From Antedon bifida (lineage: Eukaryota > Echinodermata > Crinoidea > Comatulida > Antedonidae), in NCBI GenBank assembly GCA_963402885.1, contig OY727103.1:11806085-11870084 (forward strand): a DNA stretch of 64,000 bases, read 5' to 3'. The position numbers were made by a program, and so were the translations under genes. How positions within the stretch are numbered: the first letter of the stretch is position 1; every line of letters begins with the position of its first letter. Below, piece after piece: positions 25,495 through 35,500 of the stretch. The notes under the pieces were generated by a model. It made no database searches. It was not told the origin of the DNA and saw only the letters and a program-made list of their open reading frames with translations.

Positions 25495-25500
25495 TATATA
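24930..25500. repeat. Large palindrome with tRNA-like sequences and (TA)n borders
   Basis: Arms at roughly 24985-25189 and 25290-25475 are near-perfect reverse complements over ~200 bp. The outer flanks are (TA)n runs at about 24937-24977 and 25457-25490. A smaller perfect palindrome (CCCTCACAATC/GATTGTGAGGG) sits in the loop at ~25190-25215. Both arms carry the 3' part of the same tRNA-like sequence in opposite orientation. Confidence 0.85.
25274..25344 (+). tRNA. tRNA-Thr(UGU)-like sequence, probably a pseudogene
   Basis: A 71-nt cloverleaf-like sequence with A box TGGTCTAGTGG, B box GGTTCGAATCC, anticodon stem CTCGC/GCGAG and loop CCTGTAA (anticodon TGT), followed by a T6 run. Against function: position 33 is C rather than U, the second acceptor pair is G-A, and the T stem has an A-C mismatch. 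The other palindrome arm (~25119-25175, minus strand) has the same sequence but lacks the 5' quarter. Confidence 0.5.
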
Positions 25501-25858
25501 TATAAACACATTAGGCAAAGAACATTAATTCTAAACCGACCGGTGATATACTGAAATTTAATTAATTAATTTGAAACGATAGAGATGAGGAAATCTGTGA
25601 GAATAAGAAAAAAATCGCCCCAACCGAGACTCGCACTCGGACCGTCTGCTTGATATGCAGTTGCCTTAACCATTAGACCACTGGGGCTTTCATGGTATTG
25701 TTCAAACTCGATTGGATAGCGACTCTTTAACATTCTCGGCGTGGTACGGCGGAACAGCACTAGTCCTCAGTTGTACACACGCGCAACAGAGATCAAATTG
25801 ATACGCCCTCATCTTTCAGTATTTTTATTCACGAGGCGGGATCTCCGAAGATATACTT
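25501..25858 (-). mobile_element. tRNA-derived SINE
   Basis: On the minus strand a tRNA-like unit (~25617-25687) starts GCCCCAGTGGTCTAATGGTT. It has complete acceptor pairing with TTGGGGC, a T arm CCGAG-TGCGAGT-CTCGG and anticodon ATC. It is preceded by ~165 bp and followed by a body (CTCACAGATTTCCTCATCTC) and a conserved tail (TTTCAGTATATCACCGG, then CGGTTTAGAATTAATGTTC). The tail recurs alone at 25862-25945 and 25965-26020, and with the body at 51255-51500. Confidence 0.7.
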
Positions 25859-25861
25859 TTA

Positions 25862-26025
25862 TATATATAAACACTTTAGGCAAAGAACATTAATTCTAAA
25901 CCGCCCGGTGATATACTGAAATTTAATTAATTAATTTGAAACGATAATAAATATATATATGTACACATATCAGGCAAAGAACATTAATTCTAAACCGCCC
26001 GGTGATATACTGAAATTTTAATTAA
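25862..26025 (-). repeat. Two extra copies of the SINE tail
   Basis: Each contains GGCAAAGAACATTAATTCTA then ACCGCCCGGTGATATACTGA. Together with the SINE just left of them they form three tail copies separated by short (TA)-rich spacers. The head is missing from both. Confidence 0.7.
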
Positions 26026-26164
26026 TATATATTCTGCTATAAAACAAAAGTAAAAGAATATTATAAGCCATGCAGAATAACATGGTTGGTTATAATTTTT
26101 AATGAAGGGCCTAGAACCCATGTTGGACAAAATTAAGACTTTTGAATGATAAAAGTTAACTGTT

Positions 26165-26352
26165 CATAAAGTTGTACTTAAATTACTCATCGTATTTGAA
26201 CGCCAACTTTAAACAAGTTTGCAATCAATATAATCACAGTACACGGCAAAGTGGTGTAAAATTTATCCCACCAATAACGTCAAAAACTATCGACGGTACG
26301 TTTTATGCCTCAGCCATACGCGAATGGAATACACATTTTTTTTTAAATATCC
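26165..26352 (+). mobile_element. LINE polyprotein C-terminal fragment
   Basis: An open frame reads NHSTRQSGVKFIPPITS ... YASAIREWNTHF, which follows the 'NTRQSg ... A...WN.Lp' pattern at the end of many LINE RT proteins. It is short and isolated. Its 3' side runs into the TTAA-type MITE remnant. Confidence 0.55.
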
Positions 26353-26754
26353 AATTTTAATGTAACATAATAGTTATCCACTTTGACCAAAAATTGGATC
26401 GAAAAAAATGTATTTACCGAAAAAAAATGTAATTTAAAGCAAACAAGGCCAACAGCCATTAAGTCGCGTGCTACAATGCATAGTGATATCGGACCGACAG
26501 ACAGACCGACAGACCGACCGACCGACCGACATAGTGAACTATAGAGTCGCGTCCACGCGACTAAAAATGTTCAATTTGGCTGCCAGCCAATGGGTTTTTG
26601 GTTGATTTTAACCATTTATTTTGTCATTTTATGAGTGAAAACATTCTTTTTTTTTCTACGGAGGTGATTAACTTTATTAAAACTACAAAATAACATATTC
26701 AAAGTCTAATTTAATTAATCTTCAATTTTCATGTTTTTGGGGGACAATACATCT
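26353..26754 (-). mobile_element. TTAA-type MITE copy, interrupted by a nested foldback MITE
   Basis: The right end GGGGGACAATACATCT followed by TTAA (26755-26758) matches the element at 60808-61151. Internal words such as ATAGTTATCCACTTT and TTGGCTGCCAGCCAATGGGT match the copy at 48513. The other end is missing. Between 26445 and 26567 it is broken by the AGTCGCG/(CCGA)n element. Confidence 0.65.
26445..26567. mobile_element. Nested AGTCGCG foldback/MITE, second copy
   Basis: Parts in order: ACAAGGCCAACAGCCATTA, AGTCGCGTGC, a (CCGA)n run, GTGAACTATAGAGTCGCG and CACGCGACTA. The same order occurs at 13219-13336. Comparison with 48513 and onward, where this block is absent, shows it is an insertion. 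Confidence 0.65.
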
Positions 26755-27699
26755 TTAAATGTAATTTTTATAATTTTTAGCGCTTTATTCTTTTAACACT
26801 TGTTACGGATTTACTTTTTTTTATTCTGTTTTAGTAATTTTGTACTTTTAAATATTTTGAATTGTGTATATTAGTAGAGGCTATACATGGTTTGACCTTG
26901 AAAAAATTCTAATAAAAGGTCTTTTGGTATTTTCTTGTAGCTTTAAGTGTCAATAATTACTAAAAAATTTTTGCAGCCTTCTAGTTGCTGCGTTAGTGAG
27001 ATATTGAGGGTCAAAGGTCAGTGACCTTTTTGTGGCATTTGATGGCTCATAACTCCTCAACTCCTGGGTTTAAAAAGACAAATGTGGTTTCTACATCTAT
27101 GTTTTAGTGGTCAAACAACAAAATAAAGTTTTTGCAAATTTCGGGTTACTTGTGCCATTGGTCAGATAGTCGGGTCAAAGGTCATTGTCCTTTATTCATT
27201 AATAACTACTGCTAGTGTAGGACCTGAGTAAGATTTGTATGCATTCAATTTAGGAGAGAATATCTCAACTGTTATAGGATAATTTGACCCCAAGGAACAA
27301 CATGGGATATGTGTCAAATTCGTTATCTGGGGCGAACATGCCCAAAATCGGGGTCAAAGGTTAGAAATGTGTGGTTCTTATATCTCGACAACCACTTGTC
27401 ATACAGATTTGCTTTTGGTGTCAAATTGTTCAGAATATACATATTTATATTCGGTCTAACACAACTTTTACCCAAAAAAATGACCGGAAATGCTTTTACT
27501 GACCTTTGACCAAAAAACACATTTTCGGGTTAAATATTTAAAATGTCAATGGACACACTGTATGGTATCAAATGAAAGCATATACAATATGCTACCCATT
27601 GCTACCCAACTTGTATTTAATTATGTGATGTTATTTTTGGAAAATATGCATATTTTATTAAATTTAGACAAAAATGAGTATAAATTAATGTAAGTTTAT

Positions 27700-28810
27700 T
27701 TTGGGTGAAATAATTCTAGCGTTGTAATGAAATATTTGGTATAAAAAAGAAAAGACTTAAATGTAGTTTATTAAGTTCTTTATTTGGTAGACCAAACAAA
27801 ATGGCATTGCAGTAGTCTAACCGTGATGTTATTAGTGCATGGACAAGTTTAATAAGCGAGGAGTGTGTTAAGGATTCGCAAATTGATCTTATGTTACGAA
27901 GGTGGTAGGTATCAGATTTACTAATGTTGTTGATATGTCTGGACATAATCGTTGCTGAGTCAAATACAACTCCGATATATCTAACCTCCAACGATGATGT
28001 GATTGATGTTTCTAGCAATGGCCAATTTCTTGAAGTGTTTTAAATGAAGAAATAAGATTTCTGTTTTACCAGGGTTAAAAAGAGCATGTTTTTAGTTAGC
28101 CAATCCTGAACATCAACAACACAAGCTTCGATAACCGACTTCGCCTCATGAAACTCTGCTGGATTAAAGCTGATGTACAGTTGTGTATCATCTGCGTACA
28201 CATGATATTGGACACAATGTCTCTTAATGATATCACTCATGGGCGAGATGTAAACTAAAAACAATACTGGACCCAGTATTGATCCTTGAGGAACACCGCA
28301 TTTCATGTCGATAGAGGTGGATTTGACATTACCAATCCGGACCTGCTGCTTCCTAGAAGACAAATATGACTTGAACCAATTTAGAGCAGATCCACGGATA
28401 CCAATAGACGAGAGTCTTGCAATAAGAATGGAATAGTCCATGGTATCAGAAGCTGCCGACAGGTCGAGGTACACAAGACAATTACCTTTATTCAGAGCTA
28501 AAATAATATCATTATGCACCTTGAGAATGGCTGACTCTGTACTGTGGTGCTTTCTATATGCTGATTGAAGAGGGTCGAACAGATTATTGTCGTCAAGAAA
28601 ATGTATGAGATCTAAAGCAACGCATTTCTCAAGGATCAATTAGGTAAGAAAGCGACATTAGAAATAGATCGAAAATTTGCCATGCAAGTATGATCCAGTG
28701 AAGGCTTCTTTAAAATAAATGTAACTAGACCCAACTTCAAATCATCAGGAAAGGTCGTACCAGTTGATAAAGATAAATTAATAATAATTCTAAATACTGA
28801 AGTCAATTAT
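27700..28810 (-). pseudogene. CR1/L2-like LINE reverse transcriptase fragment
   Basis: Minus-strand frames give, in order, KPSLDHTCMANFRSISN, DNNLFDPLQSAYRKHHSTES, LDLSAASDTMDYSIL, GVPQGSILGPVLFLVYISP, YHVYADDTQLY and, after a frame break near 28040, VFDSATIMSRHINN and LVHALITSRLDYCNA. These are RT motifs of the CR1/L2 group, including the YADD active site. Frame breaks near 28640 and 28040 and the lack of endonuclease make it a dead fragment. It forms the spacer between the two arms of the surrounding element. Confidence 0.88.
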
Positions 28811-28967
28811 GCACATTTTCCATAAAGTTATATTCCTAATTAAAAATTTTCAATACAAGTTGGGTAGCAATGGGTAGCATATTGTATATGCTTCCATTTT
28901 ATACCATACAGTGTGTCCATTGACATTTTAAAGAATAATTTAACCCGAAAATGTGTTTTTTTGGTCA

Positions 28968-30683
28968 TTTTTTCGATCAACCAGCATCGGCCAACAGCCT
29001 AAGATCTGCATGGCAACTTGTCAAACAACTCTCAGGGAAGAGATCTCAAAGTGCCTGCATCATGGGAGAGGATCGTCTTCTAGCATGGAAAACTCACTTC
29101 CACAAACTACTATCGGTGAAGACTTCAGTGGTAGATGACATGGATATCGGCAAAATCTTCAACTCAACCACCAGATAAGCTCCGAGAGGTTCTCCGAGGC
29201 TGAAGTGTCAATTGCCTGCAAACAGATGAAATCTGGCAAAGCACCTGGTCTTGACGGTCTTCCCATCGAAATATGGAAATTACCTGGCACCCAGAAAGCT
29301 CTCACTTCTTTCTGCAATCAAACTCTTGATGGAAACAGGCCATCAGAATGGGGAATTTCGTTCATATCCCGAAAAAAGGTGATCTTTCAAAACCAGATAA
29401 CTACAGGAGTATTTCATTATCACAATTGGCTGCAAAGATCTACAATCGCCTGATTTTAAATAGGATACGTCCTGTGATTAATGAAGTTCTACGCCCCAAC
29501 CAGAATGGCTTTCGTCAGGCACGATCAACAACTACCACATTCTTGCACTGAGGAGAATTGTTGAAGAGGTTAAGAACCATCACAAAGAGGCAGTCATTAT
29601 CTTTATTGACTTTCGCAAAGCCTTCGATTCCATCAATCGCAACATCATGATGAAGATCCTCTTAGCATACGGCATCCCTCATAAAATTGTAGAAGCCCTC
29701 AGAGTAATGTATATCAATACATCAGCAGTTGTCCTGACTCCAGATGGTGAGACTGATTGCTTCAACATCGACTCTGGCGTACTTCAAGGAGACCCTCTTG
29801 CTCCATTCTTGTTTATTGTCTGCCTTGACTATGCAATGCGATCAGCAACTACATCATCAGACGGTCTCACCCTCCGCCGTGGGCGTAGTAGAAGACATCC
29901 AGCTGAAGTACTACCAGACCTGGACTTTGCCGATGACATCGCCGTTCTTGAAGATTCCATACATGCTGCCGAAAATCTACTGCACAGAATTCAACAAGCC
30001 ACACAAGCTATAGGTTTATACTTAAACATCAAGAAGACCCAATTCATACATTTAAACCCCTCATCACCTTCTATAACTCTCGCACTGGATGGATCAGCAA
30101 TAGAACAAGTAGAGGATTTCAAGTACCTCGGAAGCTACTGTTCATCCACTAACCATGATGTCGAAGCAAGACTTGGTCAAGCATGGGGTGCGCTGAACAG
30201 TCATTCAAAAATATGGGCATCTCGTATCAACAAGTCCACACAAATCCGCCTCTTTAAGTCAACAGTTGAAGCCATTCTTCTTTACGGCTGTGAGACATGG
30301 AGTCTTACTTCATCGCTCTCAAAATCATTGGATGGAGCATACACCCGCGTGCTGAGGAAAGTCCAAAACATCCCATGGTTCTCACACGCCACCAACAAGA
30401 CACTATATGCCAACCTTCCCCGTCTTACGACCATCATTCAAAGACGTCGCATGGGCCTGGCCGGTCATGTTATGAGAAGCTCTGAGCCTGCCTCAAGAGT
30501 TCTCCTTTGGGAACCAGAAGAGAAAAGGAAAGTGGGAAGACCTCAACTGACTTCGCTCGACATTCTGTTGAAAGATACCAAACTAGACCTGAGTGAACTG
30601 AGAAAGAGCATGCTTGATAGAGATGTGTGGAGACAAATTATCATGGCACCCACTTAATAGTGGGATGACATTAAGTAAGTAAG
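28968..30683 (+). pseudogene. RTE-like LINE, 5' truncated and frameshifted, with target-site duplication
   Basis: Flanked by TTTGGTCA at 28960-28967 and 30684-30691, an 8-bp target duplication that splits the inverted-repeat arm; tail (TAAG)n at ~30673-30683. The reading runs through at least three frames: KSGKAPGLDGLPIEIWKL, then HIPKKGDLSKPDNYRSISL, then a 336-codon ORF (29647-30657) with LQGDPLAPFLFIVCLDY, DLDFADDIAVLED, FKYLGSYCSS, AILLYGCETWSL and a C-terminus with GRPQLTSLDI and DRDVWRQI. That C-terminal pattern resembles RTE/BovB-type elements. Clade assignment is moderate; RT identity is firm. Confidence 0.88.
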
Positions 30684-30865
30684 TTTGGTCAAAGTTCAGT
30701 AAAAGCATTTCCGGTCATTTTTTGGGGTAAACGTTGTGTTAGACTGAATATAAATATGTATATTCTGAACAATTTGACACCAAAAGCAAATCTGTATGAC
30801 AAGTGGTTGTCGAGATATAAGAACCACACATTTCTAACCTTTGACCCCGATTTTGTGCATGTTCT

Positions 30866-30891
30866 CCCCCTCCCCCCCCCCCCCCCCCCCG
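30866..30891. repeat. Poly-C run
   Basis: About 20 uninterrupted C residues after CTCCCCCTC, in the right arm of the inverted-repeat element. The matching position of the left arm (~27325-27335) lacks it, so it is a local expansion. Confidence 0.8.
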
Positions 30892-31128
30892 ATAACGAAT
30901 TTGGCACATATCCCATGTTGTTCCTTGGGGTCTAATTATCCTATAACAGTTCAGATATTCTCTCCTAAATTGAATGCATACAAATCTTACACAGGTCCTA
31001 AACTAGTAGTAGTTATTAATGAATAAAGGTCAATGACCTTTGACCCGACTATCTGACCAATGGCACAAGTAACCCGAAATTTGCAAAAACTTTATTTTGT
31101 TGTTTGACCACTAAAACATAGATGTAGA

Positions 31129-31928
31129 TGTAACAGGTTCGTACTACTAGCGTCGTAGCTTTATCGCGTAGTATTTTCCGGAGCTGCAGCACTGGCACAA
31201 ACACAATAAAATCATCCACAAAGACAGTTCTTGATTTGGAAAAGTTAAATTCTTTTATTGAAGCTAGTAACCAGTCGGAAGGAGATATAATAAAAACAGT
31301 GTTACTATATTTAAAATAACATATCAGTGATCGATCAATCGTATCATTAACGACAGTATAGGCTACTATTGCGTTGTGTCTAGTATAACAATCAAATAAC
31401 TAATCAACTATATTAACTTAAAACAATTCTAAAATTAAGAGAGATAAAAATATAGATGCTTACCTAGTAACCAGTCGGAAGGAGATGAAAACCTTCACTT
31501 TGGGCTAGGCACTAGTAAGTGTCATCCATTCCCAGTTAGGTACTATGACAATTTTTTACCGATGGTATATACATTTACCATAACGTTATTTCGTAGTTTA
31601 CAGACCGATTGTATTGTAACTCGAGTCATACACATGTAATTATCAATTTAAAGTTCGGTTATACAAAAAAAGAAACTATTAAAAATGCAAATCAATTGAC
31701 AAAATCCCTTGTCCATTTATGAACTGACCCATACTGAAACATTATACACTAAATATTCATGACCATTTTCCCGCCACTTGGATGAGGTGACTCATCTATT
31801 TATAGCATGGTCACTTATCATTCCAGGTTTTACTTTAATGGGTCCCACAAGGTTTCTCAGATTCAAGTCAGATTCAGCAGATAAATCATTCAAGTATTTG
31901 GGTATAAACTATAAGCATACCTGTTACA
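31129..31928 (-). repeat. 3' LTR of the Ty3/gypsy element
   Basis: 800 bp with inverted TGTAACAGG/CCTGTTACA termini. Contains an internal short repeat, the word AGTAACCAGTCGGAAGGAGA, twice. Confidence 0.95.
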
Positions 31929-31940
31929 CTCACCCCCCAT
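31929..31940 (-). promoter_or_regulatory. Polypurine tract
   Basis: On the minus strand ATGGGGGGTGAG directly precedes the 3' LTR. This is the expected primer for plus-strand DNA synthesis of an LTR retroelement. Confidence 0.8.
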
Positions 31941-32524
31941 TTATCTGCTAAATCTCAGTTATATACAAATGCATTAACCTAAACCTAAATACCTCGGTAC
32001 ATTTAGCCACGATTCATACAATGAAAATGACATCATAGAAAATTACATAAAAAAATAAAAATCAAACAAAAAAACTTAACTAAATGGCATTTATAAAAAA
32101 AACGAAACTGTTGTATCACAACAGCATACCTGTAGCTGATTGAACCAATGAGAGAAGTTATGCAGAATTATTAGAAACAACCAATAACAATTTATCCAAA
32201 TGGATTACTATTGAAGGGTGGCCATCCCCACAATAGTCGGTGTACAGAAGTGCCCGTTTACACTTCAGAAGTTTCTCGAAATCCTGCGATTACTACTCGA
32301 AGGTTCAATCCCACCAGACACAAGGTGACGTACCAACATAACAAAAGCCATACACATGGCAAACAAGTAAGTTAAAAATAACATTATACAAAAAGATACA
32401 TTATACCGTAAAGGTAACGAAATTAAACAAACTATTGAGATTAAAATTAAAATCAAGGTTAAATTGTCTTCTCTCAGACATAATTATATATAAAAAGCAA
32501 GCAAAATTAATACAGTTTAAACAA
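31941..32524 (-). other. Untranslated region between pol and the 3' LTR
   Basis: About 580 bp, AT-rich, without a recognisable gene. There is no third ORF of envelope type. The short minus-strand ORF at 32265-32456 is hydrophobic and low-complexity, and I do not support it as a gene. Confidence 0.6.
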
Positions 32525-35500
32525 TCAAACATCTAAGCAACCCACATGGGATGTTAGTGCAGGGGTTCCCCAGAGCCACTTGGAAATAAAACCGTATCTG
32601 TCTGGTGGTTTAATTACACGTTTCGAACGTCGGAGACTTAAAGTTGGTTCTGAAGGTGTTTCTCCTGAGGAGTTATCATCATCAGTATGATCCATTGCGA
32701 CTGCGACAGGACTGATATCATGCTCAGTTGAAGGAGAAGTTTCTGACGGTTCCACAGATGCATGGACAGAAGCAGGGTTGATAGATGGTGTTTCTTGTTG
32801 TTCTATGGATATTGCATCAACGGATTCTGGTACTGCAGTTTCAGGGACATAAGGTTGAATAAGATCCACATCTTTCCAAATAACTGGTTGTTCAGAGTTC
32901 GTTGACGATGCATCATGATCTGTTATATCTGTCATGACATCACCATGGTCAGAAGGTGTAGAAGACAACGTCTCGATTGTTTCATTTTCGTCACTCACTG
33001 GAAGGAAATTAACTTTTAAAATGAAGTTCCGGTGAACAACACAGACCTTTCCAGATGAGTTACTTTTTAATCGGAATGTATGAGTTTCCGGCCATTTTTC
33101 TAAAACTACATGGGTATCTGAATCCCACCTATCAGCGACCTTTCGTTTCCCTGCACCTTTGTTGGCTTTTAAGACGTGATCACCTATTTCAATGTCGCTA
33201 CCTCTCATCTTCCTGTCATACAATCTGGCTTGTCGCCGTTGGTTTTTCCGTGCAGTCACCTCAACTGTCTTAATGGCATCTTCAAGCGACTTTGAAAGTG
33301 ATTTAATGTAGGCATTGTAGTCTGGAGATTGATCAGTACGCGAGAAGGTTCGGAAGACCATGTCTACTGGTAACCGTGGCACCCTTCCAAACATGAGGTA
33401 AAATGGTGCATACCCGGTTGTTTCATGTACAGTGGAGTTGTATGCAAAAGTCAGGCTTTGAAGCTTGTTAGGCCACTGGTACTTGTCCTTGGGAGATAAG
33501 GATCGAATCATGTTGCCAAGAGTACGGTTAAAACGTTCAGTGCAGCCATTTCCCATCGGATGGTACGGAGTTGTTCGTGACTTGGCGATTCCAGAAACAT
33601 CCATAAGCTCAGCGATAAGGGAACTTTCGAAATTTGCACCTTGGTCAGAATGCACTCTCATCGGGAATCCGTAAATGCAAAAGAAGTTGTTCCACAATTT
33701 CTTGGCAACTTCTTTTGCTGATTGGTTTGTGCAGTGGTAAGCTTGAGCAAGTTTTGTGAAATGGTCTGTAACAACCAAGACGTCAACTGACTTGTTGTTG
33801 TGGTCTTCTGCTGTCCAGAAATCTATGCAAACAAGTTCCATTGGGTATGTAGTTTGGATACTTTCCAGTGGGGCCCGGGCAGCCGTCTCAGGTGTCTTCG
33901 CGACTACACAGCGTTGGCACTGTTTAATATAATTTGATATGGAGGTTTCCATGCTTTTCCAATAGAATCGATCCCGACATAGGCTCATCGTTCGATTTAG
34001 TCCTTGGTGCCCCATCTCATCGTGGACGCCGTTAAGTACTTCGGCCTGCATCGATTTAGGAACAACAAGCTGGGAACGTGTTTGTTTATTAATAGGATTT
34101 TTTGTAAGTCGAAAAAGAACACCATCGATAAGTCTCAGTTTATCCCATTGCCTCATAATTACGTTTATGGCATTGGCGTCCAATGCCCGCTCTCTCCGGG
34201 ACGGCCTCCTCTTCCGCTCCACATACTCTATAACTCTCTGTAGGATATTGTCGTCTAATTGTTTATTCCGTATGTCATCATTAGTATAGGAAATTAAATT
34301 GGTGTTTAACGTATGTTGATCATTTATCATAGATTTAGCGTAGACCGATGCCCTGCATTCTGTGTGTTCTTGCCAGTGTAGGTGTTGGTTAAACACCTCA
34401 CACACCTCACTCTCCGATATTTCATTAAATATCCGTTGACTGTTCACCCGATCTCTGAATAATCTATGAATATGTGTACTCATTACTGGAACGAATGGTT
34501 CACGTGACAACGCATCAGCGACGATATTCTTTGGACCTGGGACATATTTGATATCGAATGTGTAGGGTGCTAATTTCGCCACCCATCTCTGCTCACACGC
34601 GTTCAACTTTGGTTTCGTTAGAATATACGTAAGCGGGTTATTATCAGTCCAGACAGTGAAACGATTATTCTTTAGCCAGTGGCTAAACTTTTCACATATG
34701 GCCCATTTTAGTGCTAAAAACTCCAGTCTATGAGCTGGGTACTTCATCTGGCTTTTTGAGAGCGACTTGCTAGCAAATGCTACTGGTCTTGGCTTGCTGC
34801 CATCTGCAGGAGCCTGAGATAAAACAGCTCCCAATCCAGCAGTGGAAGCATCTGTTGATAAGATGAACGGACGGTTAAAGTCAGGGTGAGCTAAAGTTAT
34901 ATCCTGAGAAAGGGCTTGTTTTAATTTTTCAAAGGCATCCTCACAAGCAGCGGTCCAATCACACGGTTGAAGTTTGCGAATTTTATGTTTACGCTTCCCC
35001 CGCTTGCAAGGCATAGTACCGGATGTAAGATTGAATAAAGGTTTTGCAATAGCTGAGCAATCCTGGATGAAGTGCTGATAATACACCACCATTCCAAGAA
35101 AGGATCGAATCTTCTTAGGACAAGGGGTCAGTCCATCTGAGGCCATCAGGGCAGCCTTACTAACGTCGACTATAGGTTGCACCTTATCTGAATCAGTATG
35201 AACCCCAGACCCGTCGACCACATGTCCTAAGAACTTGACGCTGCGACGTAGAAGGTGGCACTTTTTAGGTGCTAATTTCAGACCACTATTTCTTAATCGT
35301 TCGAATACCATCTGAAGCCTTTCCAGAGCCATTTCTTCATTTGGTGCAAATACAAGAAGATCATCTAGATATACTAAAAGGCTTAAAAAGTTCTGATCAC
35401 CAAAGATCCCCATCATGATTCGCATGAAATCAGCGGGTGAATTACAAAGTCCTTGAGGTAGTCTGTTGTACTCATATAGTCCCATTGGTGTGGTGAAGGC

